Shown here piece by piece: positions 7,664 to 12,800 of a stretch of DNA of 12,800 nt; the first letter of the stretch is position 1; every line of letters starts with the position of its first letter. Source of the stretch: Hydrogenophilales bacterium (GTDB taxonomy: Bacteria; Pseudomonadota; Gammaproteobacteria; Burkholderiales; Thiobacillaceae). A program made the position numbers and the translations under genes. The stretch covers positions 1 through 12,800 of the forward strand of contig JADJCP010000014.1 in assembly GCA_016703155.1 (NCBI GenBank), in the 5' to 3' direction. The notes under the pieces were generated by a model, which worked only from the letters and a program-made list of their open reading frames with translations, did no database searches and had not been told where the DNA came from.

Positions 7664-8651
7664 ATGACCAAGGCAGCGGATTTGAAGCGGGAGGCGAAAT
7701 TCAATCCCGATGAGGCAAGACAAATGCTCAAGGAATTCTTGGACGCCGATGTGGATGTTCCCGAAACGCATCCAATGTACCCGCTCTATATGCAGTTGCT
7801 CGCCTGGGAAGATCATCAGGAGGATCTGAAACGCGAGTACGCTGGCAAACTCGGTGCGGACAAGGGCATTACCCGTGATGTGGCCCGGTCAATACTCGCC
7901 GTCGGTTCATTGGATTCCGATGACGACTATATGCTGGTGCATACCCGCCAAGCGTTGCGTCTCTTCGTTGGACGAGGGCGTGATCCGGAGGGGCGGCTAT
8001 CACGGATTCCTGGCGCCAAGAATGTTGGTTCGGCGTTGCGCAATCTCTGGTTGTTGTCGGGTCAGGACAATCCCTATGCAGATTGGATGCTGATCCTGTC
8101 GGAGTCAGAAATCGACGATTTGATTGAGAGCCTGTCGAAGGCGGTCGCTGATGCTCGCGGCAAGATTCAGGCGATGGGAGATTATGGGATTCATCTATCT
8201 GTTGTGCGTAGCAAAGAGCCCGCAAAGGTGTGTCTGGGTTTTCGGTCCCCCTTACGGCTTCCTGATTTCTAAATTGGTGATGGACTTCGACATGTTTGTC
8301 CGGGTCATCAAAACCTTGTCCGCACGGAACCTCATTACTGCGGATAAGGAGCGTGAAATGATCAATGAGCAGTTACGGCCCATGCGTGCCTTCTTCGATC
8401 GCGCCTTGCGTAATCTGAATGTGTTGCAGGTGCCAGCGTATGCCGCTTTGACTCGGGCGGATGTGATGAAGCCCGCATCGAAAGATACGCAAGATCGCGT
8501 CGCTGCGCTGACCGAGATCTGGCCGGGGCTGCCGATTGACGTGTTGCATCGTCGGTTCATGCCGAAACACGCGAAGCCGCTACGACGGGTGCCGAACCGG
8601 GAGGCAGTGTCGACCGATCTCAGCGTGGCTGGTGAAGGTGATTTGCTTTGA
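7664..8651 (+). CDS. ICE protein TIGR03761/PFL_4669 family, one frameshift
   Basis: Member of the integrating conjugative element PFL_4669 family (TIGR03761), a conserved protein of the ICE replication/maintenance cluster with no known activity. ATG at 7664 with TGAGGAT at 7651-7657. Typical features: YMLVHTRQALRLFVGRG, SRIPGAKNVGSALRNLW, DNPYADWMLILSESEIDD, then GFRSP-YGFLISKLVMDFD, and a C-terminal PAYAALTRADVM and GLPIDVLHRRF. Frame 2 ends at a stop near 8272, but the family sequence continues in frame 3 to the TGA at 8649-8651; the shift is at a run of five C (8247-8251), where four C would restore one frame of about 329 codons. The acidic N-terminal 90 residues look like an extension. 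The 37-bp repeats lie directly upstream and may regulate it. Confidence 0.85.
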
Positions 8652-8695
8652 GTGATTGGTAGTTAAAGGGTTGGTCGAGTAATCAGGAGGTTGAT

Positions 8696-9204
8696 ATGTC
8701 GTTAGGTGGCTTTGGCGTTGGGCTACCAGGTGGTAATTCAAAGGGCTTTAAGGGTAGGACGCGGGCGTGAGCCCGGTCCTGCCAGTGGGGCTCTGGTCGG
8801 CTTATCGGATGAAGCCGACTTTCTAGTCGGGCTGTGGGCCAACGAGGATGCGACTGGGGCAATCGAAACCAGCGGCCGCACGGTCATGGCGCTAACTCAG
8901 ATACTCCAGGCCATCGAGGCGCAGATGTGGCAGCTATCTGTCACCAGACCCGAGGCCATGGCTTCGGCTTGCAGTTGACGCTGCAACGTCGAGTTTCACA
9001 GCAAGCCGTTTCGCTGCGCTGGAAAACATCCAATCAATGCACCCTGTCAGCTCAGGCACTGGCCCAACGGGTTTCGGCGCTGCCACCCGAGGCAGGCGCT
9101 GGTATGCCGACCTGGACCAGAAGGCGCGTTGGATTAATTCAAGGGAACGTCTGGTGCGCCATGCGCGCCAGGTGATGCGCGACCTCTACGCGAAGAGGGA
9201 TTAG
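8696..9204 (+). CDS. DUF3158-like ICE protein, frameshifted
   Basis: A very good ribosome-binding site (AGGAGG, 8685-8690) precedes the ATG at 8696. The first frame gives MSLGGFGVGLPGGNSKGFKG and stops after 25 codons. The protein appears to go on in frame 3 (LSDEADFLVGLWANEDATG, ALTQILQAIEAQMWQL), in frame 2 from about 8975 (QQAVSLRWKTSNQ) and in frame 1 from about 9097 (RWYADLDQKARWINSRER, HARQVMRDLYAKRD), ending at the TAG at 9202-9204: about 169 codons. The position between the TIGR03761 and ssb genes, the length, the RW segment and the IN-R motif fit DUF3158, whose role is unknown, but the match is by eye and weaker than for its neighbours. Confidence 0.55.
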
Positions 9205-9245
9205 TTGTTTTTCATTGTGGTTGTTCACTAGATAGGAGGTTGGTA

Positions 9246-9640
9246 ATGAGCAATGAATTTCGTGGTACAGGCAATCTGGGTGCCGCTCCCGCCTTGAAGC
9301 ATGTGATGGTGAAGGGTGAGGATAGCCCGGTGTGTGAGTTGCGAATTTTCTTTTCGACGAATACAGCCGCGATACGAACGGCGATATCCAGCAAAGCGGT
9401 GGATTTTGGATGACAGGATCAATCTGGGGTCGGCGCGCCGGAGTCGACGGCCAAGCTGTTGCGCAAAGGTGCCCGGGTGCGTGTCGAAGGCCGTTTGCGC
9501 GAGGAAACCTGGGAGGACAAAAACCGGTGAACAGCGCGCCGAACATCGGTTGTCGATCGATGATGTCTACTTGGCCCTCTCGCGCATCGAGTCGGTGCAG
9601 TTCAAGGAAAAAGCACCCGCCGAGGACGATGCCGGCGTAA
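9246..9640 (+). CDS. ssb: ICE single-stranded DNA-binding protein, frameshifted
   Basis: OB-fold single-stranded DNA-binding protein of the ICE type, expected to coat transferred or replicating strands. AGGAGGT at 9234-9240 fixes the ATG at 9246. Protein pieces in order: MSNEFRGTGNLGAAPALKHV and CELRIFF (frame 3), DEYSRDTNGDIQQSGGFWM and TGSIWG (frame 2, shift at the T-rich 9347-9354), ESTAKLLRKGARVRVEGRL (frame 3), TGEQRAEHRLSIDDVYLALS (frame 1). The GN-G-AP start, GGFW followed by W, and KG-RV-VEGR are characteristic. The end is uncertain: frame 1 stays open to 9855 and would run into the next gene, whereas a TAA at 9638-9640 just after the EDDAG segment is one base out of frame; I chose it because a hairpin and the next gene's ribosome-binding site follow. 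Confidence 0.82.
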
Positions 9641-9662
9641 TGCGCCAGAGGGTTTCAGATGC

Positions 9663-9697
9663 GGCGGAACGTAGCCCTAGTCCGACTAGGTTCCGCC
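9663..9697. promoter_or_regulatory. compound hairpin downstream of ssb
   Basis: Outer arms GGCGGAAC (9663-9670) and GTTCCGCC (9690-9697) are perfectly complementary; inside, CCTAGT (9676-9681) and ACTAGG (9685-9690) form a second stem around CCG, sharing base 9690. No T run follows, so it is not an ordinary intrinsic terminator. It could be an RNA structure or, since it lies beside ssb in a replication module, a single-stranded DNA hairpin. Confidence 0.5.
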
Positions 9698-9771
9698 TGA
9701 CCATCACTCGACTAGAAGGATTCGTGCAATGGCTGTTTGGCATGCTATCAAGCACGGCGGAGGGAAGCAGA

Positions 9772-10118
9772 ATGCCCGTTCATGAATCTCATGCCCTGCG
9801 CACCCATGATCCGTTATCCGATGCCGTGGTGTATCGGCTGAAACGGACACATTGATGGTCCTGGCGAGGATGAATCAAGGCCTGTTGGAACCGGATCAGA
9901 TGCGCCGTCATATCGTCTTCATCCAGCATCAGTTGGTGATGGCGGCGATCCGCGATCCAGCGATATCGTCCGAGATCAAGACCGCCCTCCTGTCATTCCA
10001 GGACATGACTGTGCGGGATTCGATTGAAGATCGCCGTGGGTCCAAGCGACGGAGGCCGCGTGAAGCCAGTCTGGGTCAGGATCGGGTGCCGTTATCGGTG
10101 GTGCGAAATTCCGCCTGA
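9772..10118 (+). CDS. small unknown protein, one frameshift
   Basis: Unrecognised protein of about 115 residues. The ATG at 9772 follows a GGAGGGA ribosome-binding site (about 9759-9765). The first 27 codons (HALRTHDPLSDAVVYRLKRT) are in frame 1, which stops at 9853-9855; from 9852 frame 3 continues with LMVLARMNQGLLEPDQMRRH, IVFIQHQLVMAAIRDP, LSFQDMTVRDSIEDRR, ending at 10118. The join is smooth if two bases are missing (or one is extra) near 9850. The middle is predicted mostly helical; the tail is rich in Arg and Lys. An 18-codon ORF from an ATG at 9729 overlaps its start in another frame and may be chance. It sits between ssb and another small gene; no function can be given. Confidence 0.5.
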
Positions 10119-10144
10119 AAGCCATCGCAGAAGAGGAGAACATG

Positions 10145-10363
10145 ATGCTGTCACAGAATCAGGTGCAATCTCAGTTGAATGCCATGGTCTTGGATCTGGT
10201 GCAGGAATCCCGCGTGAATCACCGTCCTGCGGAGGCATACTTTGGACACTACAAGGTGACGGCCGTGTGCCGTATCAACGGCATCCGAGTGCAGCTTTTC
10301 GAGGGGGGGAAATTGTTGGATATGGCTTGGCGCCAGGCGGATGCGGTCAGTTCCGATGAGTAA
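10145..10363 (+). CDS. small unknown protein, intact
   Basis: Uninterrupted frame of 72 codons. Two adjacent ATGs exist at 10142 and 10145; GAGGAG at 10133-10138 is spaced better for 10145. The N-terminal half is a probable helix (NQVQSQLNAMVLDLVQES), followed by a beta-rich end (HYKVTAVCRINGIRVQLF) with an acidic C-terminus. I do not recognise the family. It is one of the few clean ORFs in the window and lies just before the DnaA-box pair. Confidence 0.6.
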   Translation: MLSQNQVQSQLNAMVLDLVQESRVNHRPAEAYFGHYKVTAVCRINGIRVQLFEGGKLLDMAWRQADAVSSDE

Positions 10364-10400
10364 GTTATCCACTGTTTTAGTGGGTAAGTCTGTGGATAAC
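10364..10400. promoter_or_regulatory. inverted pair of DnaA-box-like sites
   Basis: Perfect 9-bp arms GTTATCCAC (10364-10372) and GTGGATAAC (10392-10400). The right arm read on the - strand contains TTATCCACA, the consensus DnaA box; the left arm contains TTATCCACT, one mismatch. They lie in a gap between genes and are separated by AT-richer DNA. It may be a DnaA-dependent element of the origin, a DnaA-regulated promoter, or simply a stem-loop; there is no clear T tract for a terminator. Confidence 0.6.
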
Positions 10401-10470
10401 CGGGGTTTTGTTAGACGGGTCACGTAGTTGCGGTCCTGCCCGTAATCCTGGCATTTTGGAGGGTGTAAAG

Positions 10471-10676
10471 TTGCCCATGGCGACGTGTATCGGCTGCGGT
10501 TGCGATGATCTCCATGCCTGCTTTGATGAGGTGGCTGAGGCGCCCTGTAGCTGGCTTGAAGTGGATTACGAAGCAGGCCTGGGCGTGTGCTCAGGCGTGT
10601 CCCGGATGACCTGGAGCGCTGGCGTTTGGGTGATCGCTTTATCGCCGTCCCTGTAGAGGGGTTTGACCATGGTTGA
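10471..10676 (+). CDS. small Cys-rich protein (zinc-binding-like), frameshifted
   Basis: Small protein starting MATCIGCGCDDLHACFDE at the ATG at 10477, or MPMATC from the TTG at 10471; GGAGGG at 10458-10463 is better spaced for the TTG. Four cysteines near the N-terminus, a conserved-looking LHACFDE and a further CS-CP pair suggest a small metal-binding protein; similar short proteins are widespread on plasmids, phages and ICEs. After GLGVCS the frame drifts, but removing one G near 10595 and one near 10606 (both at GG doublets) restores CPDDLERWRLGDRFIAVPVE and a TGA at 10674-10676. The end overlaps the next gene's start by eight bases. The uncorrected frame stops at 10654-10656. Function unknown. 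Confidence 0.62.
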
Positions 10677-10857
10677 TCGCGAAGATCTTTGGTGCCTGTG
10701 GCCTGATGGAACGATGTGCCAGGTGGATGATTTAGAGAGCCATCTGAGCTTCATGTCGGATGATTTCGAGCGCATCCAGGTGTTGAGCTATGCCGAAGAC
10801 GGCACACCGGATTCATGGGCTCGACTGGACAGGAATGATCGTGCCGAATGTGCTTGA
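10669..10857 (+). CDS. small acidic unknown protein, intact
   Basis: Uninterrupted frame of 62 codons from the ATG at 10669, which overlaps the end of the Cys-rich gene and is probably coupled to it. Sequence begins MVDREDLWCLWPDGTMCQVD and continues with SHLSFMSDDFERIQVLSYAE. The LWPDGT-C motif followed by MSDDF recalls small acidic accessory proteins of plasmids and ICEs, but I cannot name a family. The product is strongly acidic. It is the last + strand gene before the - strand candidate, which ends at 10881. Confidence 0.58.
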   Translation: MVDREDLWCLWPDGTMCQVDDLESHLSFMSDDFERIQVLSYAEDGTPDSWARLDRNDRAECA

Positions 10858-10880
10858 CAAAAGGCCGGTTTTTTAGTTGA

Positions 10881-11093
10881 CTAATAATGTACTTCCTGGC
10901 CTTCGGGCTCGATTGATTGCACGTTAAGCGATTCGTCTTCTGGTACGTCATCCAGCCCTTTTAGCGCGGTCAGCCTTGTAACCGTGCCGGTTCTCAGTAA
11001 TCGAGGCATCGTCTTATCTAACTGCTGAATTTGTCGCCGGGTTAACCCGGCTCCTTTCGGGCCGTAAGGCCCACATCCCACTGGGGAGATCAT
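10881..11093 (-). CDS. small unknown protein on the minus strand
   Basis: The - strand is open from beyond 11200 down to the stop at 10881-10883. The likely protein starts at the ATG whose complement is 11091-11093, giving 70 residues; the frame extends farther upstream but would then cover the reverse of the DUF3577 start. The C-terminal 50 residues look protein-like: GLTRRQIQQLDKTMPRLLRT, VTRLTALKGLDDVPEDES, ending EGQEVHY. The + strand is full of stops here. Its 5' part coincides with three palindromes that may instead be regulatory DNA or RNA. It would be transcribed away from the DUF3577 gene. Family unknown. Confidence 0.42.
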   Translation of the reverse strand: MISPVGCGPYGPKGAGLTRRQIQQLDKTMPRLLRTGTVTRLTALKGLDDVPEDESLNVQSIEPEGQEVHY

Positions 11094-11138
11094 CTCCCCA
11101 GCGCGGGGTATGGTCTCCCCTTTTTTTTGGAGATCATC
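11036..11138 (+). promoter_or_regulatory. palindrome cluster and T-tract leader of the DUF3577 gene
   Basis: Three stems precede the gene: GCCGGGTTAACCCGGC (11036-11051, perfect 16-bp palindrome), GGGCC-GTAA-GGCCC (11059-11072 region, with a GNRA-type loop), and arms CTGGGGAGAT and ATCTCCCCAG around one C (11081-11101). The GGGGAGA of the last can also pair with a second TCTCCCC (about 11112-11118), which is followed by eight T: an alternative, terminator-like fold. GGAGATCATC occurs at 11084-11093 and again at 11129-11138, where its GGAG is the ribosome-binding site of the ATG at 11139. The layout suggests attenuation or an operator for divergent genes. Confidence 0.5.
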
Positions 11139-11602
11139 ATGGAAAACACCACCGCCGTTAACACCAATCAAGCTTTCCCTCCCGTTGCCGCGCTGTGGCT
11201 CAGGATGCGCCGAAAACGCATTTCGACCTGAGCATGTGACTGGCATCGGATACCTCCGCAGATCCGTGAAGTGAAGGTCAAGCGTGGCGCCTTCGGGCCT
11301 GCCCGATCGCGGCCCTGCATGGGGACATCAACGATCCGGAGACGACATACTTCGATTGCAAGATCGAGGGTGCGGAGGCCCTGGAGCGAGTGCAATTCCT
11401 GTCCAGTGCCGTTGAGAAGAAGCAGAAGGTTGTGGTCAGCTTCAAGCTCGGCGACATCTATGCTGAGACCTTTCAGTACCAGACCGGTGAAAAAGCCGGT
11501 CAGACGGGTTGCTCTATCAAGGGCCGCCTGTTGCAGATCTTTTCCGCCAAGATCGACGGTCCGGTTGTCGACTTTGCGGACATTGTCCGCCTTGCCGCAT
11601 AA
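11139..11602 (+). CDS. DUF3577 / STY4534 family ICE protein, frameshifted
   Basis: DUF3577 (STY4534-like ICE replication protein) is a small protein conserved in this ICE superfamily, found near ssb and topoisomerase genes; its molecular activity is not established. ATG at 11139 with GGAG six bases upstream. Pieces: MENTTAVNTNQAFPPVAAL (frame 3), AQDAPKTHFDLSM (frame 2), VTGIGYLRRI-like (frame 1), REVKVKRGAFG (frame 3), then an intact stretch in frame 2: IAALHGDINDPETTYFDCKI, EGAEALERVQFLSSAVEKKQ, VSFKLGDIYAETFQYQTGEK, KGRLLQIFSAKIDGPVVD, ending at 11602. Frameshifts lie near 11195, 11232, 11258 and 11305. Total about 155 codons, normal for the family. No topoisomerase gene is seen after it within the window. 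Confidence 0.85.
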
Positions 11603-12070
11603 TTGCGGCTTCGAGACCTACGGGGTCTTGTTCGAGTCCTGCTGGTCAGGTTGGAAACAAGTTCAGGCTCCAAGGTTCCTCGTTTGGACGTTCGAGCACA
11701 AACGTCCAACCAAATGCGCAGTCAGCCCTGACACTGTGCGCCACCGCAAGGTGGTGGGCCAAATCCTCAACAAACCGGGCCGTGGCGCATAGAGTCTTCT
11801 GTGTCCTCGACAACGCCATTGACGACAACTCCCTGTCGCGCTCTCCCTGCCCACGGCCTCGGCCGTGACGCCGTCCGGAAGACGGGCATTAGATCGACCC
11901 CGCCATCGGCACCCTTCCTTTGGGGGTTGTGGTCGATGGAATCCCCAACTTGAATTTCCTGCCATGCCGGATTCATCCGGTTGGCCTATCTTTTCAACCT
12001 GTCCCGTTCGGGAGTGTGCTCATTCCCCAGGGAGAGGCGCCTTCTGGCTGGACGTTTATTCTCAACCAGG
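11603..12070 (+). ncRNA. hairpin-rich stretch without a convincing gene; possible structured RNA or ssDNA element
   Basis: No frame here shows sustained protein-like sequence; short open frames on both strands look like chance. Stems seen: CGAGACC/GGTCTTG (11612-11630, one G-T pair, loop beginning TACG); TTGGACGTT/AACGTCCAA (11684-11709); GCGCA/TGCGC enclosing GTCAG/CTGAC (11716-11741); CCACC-GCAA-GGTGG (11741-11754); long-range TGCGCCAC (11737-11744) with GTGGCGCA (11782-11789), mutually exclusive with the previous two; CACGGCC/GGCCGTG (11852-11867); CCGTC/GACGG (11871-11885); ATCGACC/GGTCGAT (11893-11937); CCGGAT/ATCCGG (11967-11980). TTCGAG recurs near 11610, 11631 and 11691. The published STAXI motif (tandem pseudoknots near ssb and topoisomerase genes) is one candidate identity, not demonstrated. 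Confidence 0.45.
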
Positions 12071-12079
12071 AGGCATCAC

Positions 12080-12740
12080 GTCAGCCCAACTACGCAGCAC
12101 TTTTGCATCGGACGGTATCCGGCGCTCCGGCAATTTCTGCGTGGGCGAATTGTTGACGGATATTGGTTCATTCAAGATCAAGGATGCCATCCTTGATCAA
12201 ATACCAACCCGGCGACTATGAGGGCAGTTTCATCGTCGATGAGATTTTCCTTCCAGTTGAGCACCGGGCGCGGCAAGGTCTGGGTGGAAGTATGGGGCCA
12301 AAGCGTATCGGCGATCCATGTCGACGAGGAGCCTCAGCTGGACACCGAGACCCCGCCAGAGCCGGCAGAGCCTCGCCAGATCCTATGGATGAGCCCCCAC
12401 CTGACGTATCCGCCGCGGTCAACGCCTGAACCGGCGCCGGCAGCGAAATCCGAAGGCGGGCTGTTTGACGCCGAGATGCAAGCGATGATCGACGCCGGCA
12501 ACCTATAGCTTCGATCCGACCGTGGACCGCAATCCCTTCCGCGAGCAGCGGGATGCCCTCAATGGCCCCAGGTATCGGTTCGACAGTAAGGCAAATGCGG
12601 GTTACGCCTCTTGTGTTACGAGAATCAGTCTGAACCCGCATAGCGGGTTCGATCGGGATTTGGCTCGGCCAGTTCTCGGGGTGAGCCTGTTTACGGCGAT
12701 TGGATCTTGGTTTGCGGTCATCCAAAACCGTTACCCTTAA
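12080..12740 (+). CDS. DUF3275 family ICE protein, frameshifted
   Basis: DUF3275 is a conserved ICE/plasmid protein of unknown role. Diagnostic order: SGNFCVGELLTDIGSFKIKD then AILDQ (frame 3, near 12130-12200); YQPGDYEGSFIVDEIF (frame 1, near 12199-12250); STGRGKVWVEVWGQSVSAIH (frame 2); a Pro/Glu-rich middle; GGLFDAEMQAMIDAGNL; then YSFDPTVDRNPFREQRDALN and YRFDSK (frame 3), matching the family's C-terminal D-TVDR---R-QRD-L pattern. At least three frameshifts. AGGAGG at 12068-12073 is a good ribosome-binding site but no start codon follows at normal spacing, so the start is probably lost to an indel; 12080 is approximate. The end is uncertain too: one frame stops at 12631-12633 just before a hairpin, the annotated frame at 12738-12740. 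Confidence 0.75.
12632..12650 (+). other. perfect 8-bp stem near the end of the DUF3275 gene
   Basis: GAACCCGC (12632-12639) and GCGGGTTC (12643-12650) with an ATA loop. No T run follows, so a standard intrinsic terminator is unlikely. It begins at a TGA (12631-12633) that may be the true end of the DUF3275 gene. Confidence 0.4.
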
Positions 12741-12800
12741 CTACCCGTCCGGGTCTCCTTTCGGACGTGGCAGCGGCTTGCCGGGCGCTGTATGGAGACA
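12741..12800. other. window end, no gene recognised
   Basis: The last 60 bases contain a weak inverted repeat (GTCCG near 12747 and CGGAC near 12762) but nothing that can be assigned to a gene or known element. Confidence 0.3.

Noticed and set aside
8235..8275. Programmed ribosomal frameshift in the TIGR03761 gene at the five-C run
   Set aside because: Similar breaks occur in nearly every long gene of the window, and there is no evident slippery heptamer with a downstream stimulator; an indel is simpler.
9729..9785. 18-codon ORF starting MAVWHAIKHGG
   Set aside because: Too short, no ribosome-binding site, and it overlaps the better supported start at 9772; kept only as a remark.
10024..10359. 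ORF of 111 codons in frame 1
   Set aside because: It overlaps the cleaner 10145-10363 gene, which has its own ribosome-binding site, and its composition (Gly/Arg/Ser-rich) suggests a shadow.
10858..10880. Intrinsic terminator at AAAAGGCCGG followed by T6
   Set aside because: The GG-CC-GG core cannot form a hairpin with a workable loop; only A-T pairs remain.
12216..12725. Minus-strand ORF of 169 codons
   Set aside because: Antisense to the DUF3275 gene, whose diagnostic motifs are on the + strand; Arg/Pro/Ser-rich composition typical of a shadow frame.

Overview
The window is the replication/partition/maintenance segment of a large integrating conjugative element (ICE) of the PFGI-1/ICEHin1056/SPI-7 superfamily. 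The host is probably a gamma- or betaproteobacterium: base composition is moderately GC-rich and every recognisable family comes from those ICEs. All recognised genes are on the + strand except one small candidate on the - strand. No rRNA, tRNA, insertion sequence, integrase or attachment site was found.

Layout. 3-1110: C-terminal part of the coupling ATPase TraD. 1110-1804: ICE membrane protein of the TIGR03747 type, start/stop overlapped with traD. 1805-2428: a decayed small ORF, then an AT-rich, palindrome-rich leader. 2429-6030: a tightly coupled operon, parA - parB (TIGR03764 type) - DUF2857 protein - a winged-helix-like protein, joined by TAATG, ATGA and ATGA overlaps. 6054-7555: a replication-initiator-like protein with two more copies of the same winged-helix-like unit and a STY4528-like tail; its linker DNA consists of nine tandem 23-bp repeats. 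7525-7632: three 37-bp direct repeats, each with a 17-bp palindrome. 7664-8651: TIGR03761/PFL_4669 family protein. 8696-9204: DUF3158-like protein. 9246-9640: ICE single-stranded DNA-binding protein. 9772-10857: four small proteins, one with a Cys-rich N-terminus, plus an inverted pair of DnaA-box-like sites. 10881-11101: small - strand ORF and a palindrome cluster. 11139-11602: DUF3577/STY4534 protein. 11603-12070: a long hairpin-rich stretch without a convincing gene. 12080-12740: DUF3275 protein.

How the parts fit. ParA and ParB would segregate an excised circular form. The repeat-bearing initiator, the SSB, and the DUF3577, TIGR03761, DUF3158, DUF2857 and DUF3275 proteins, which normally travel together in these ICEs, look like a self-contained replication and maintenance set. 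The most striking observation is a lambda-O-like layout: DNA-binding units at the N-terminus, an iteron array inside the gene encoding the linker, then AT-rich DNA.

Main caveat. Nearly every long gene is split by frameshifts (over 30 in 12.8 kb, several at homopolymers) while family sequence continues in another frame on each side. This looks more like uncorrected sequencing indels, or very recent decay, than old pseudogenes. I annotated full spans by following the conserved protein across frames, so internal junctions and some ends are approximate.
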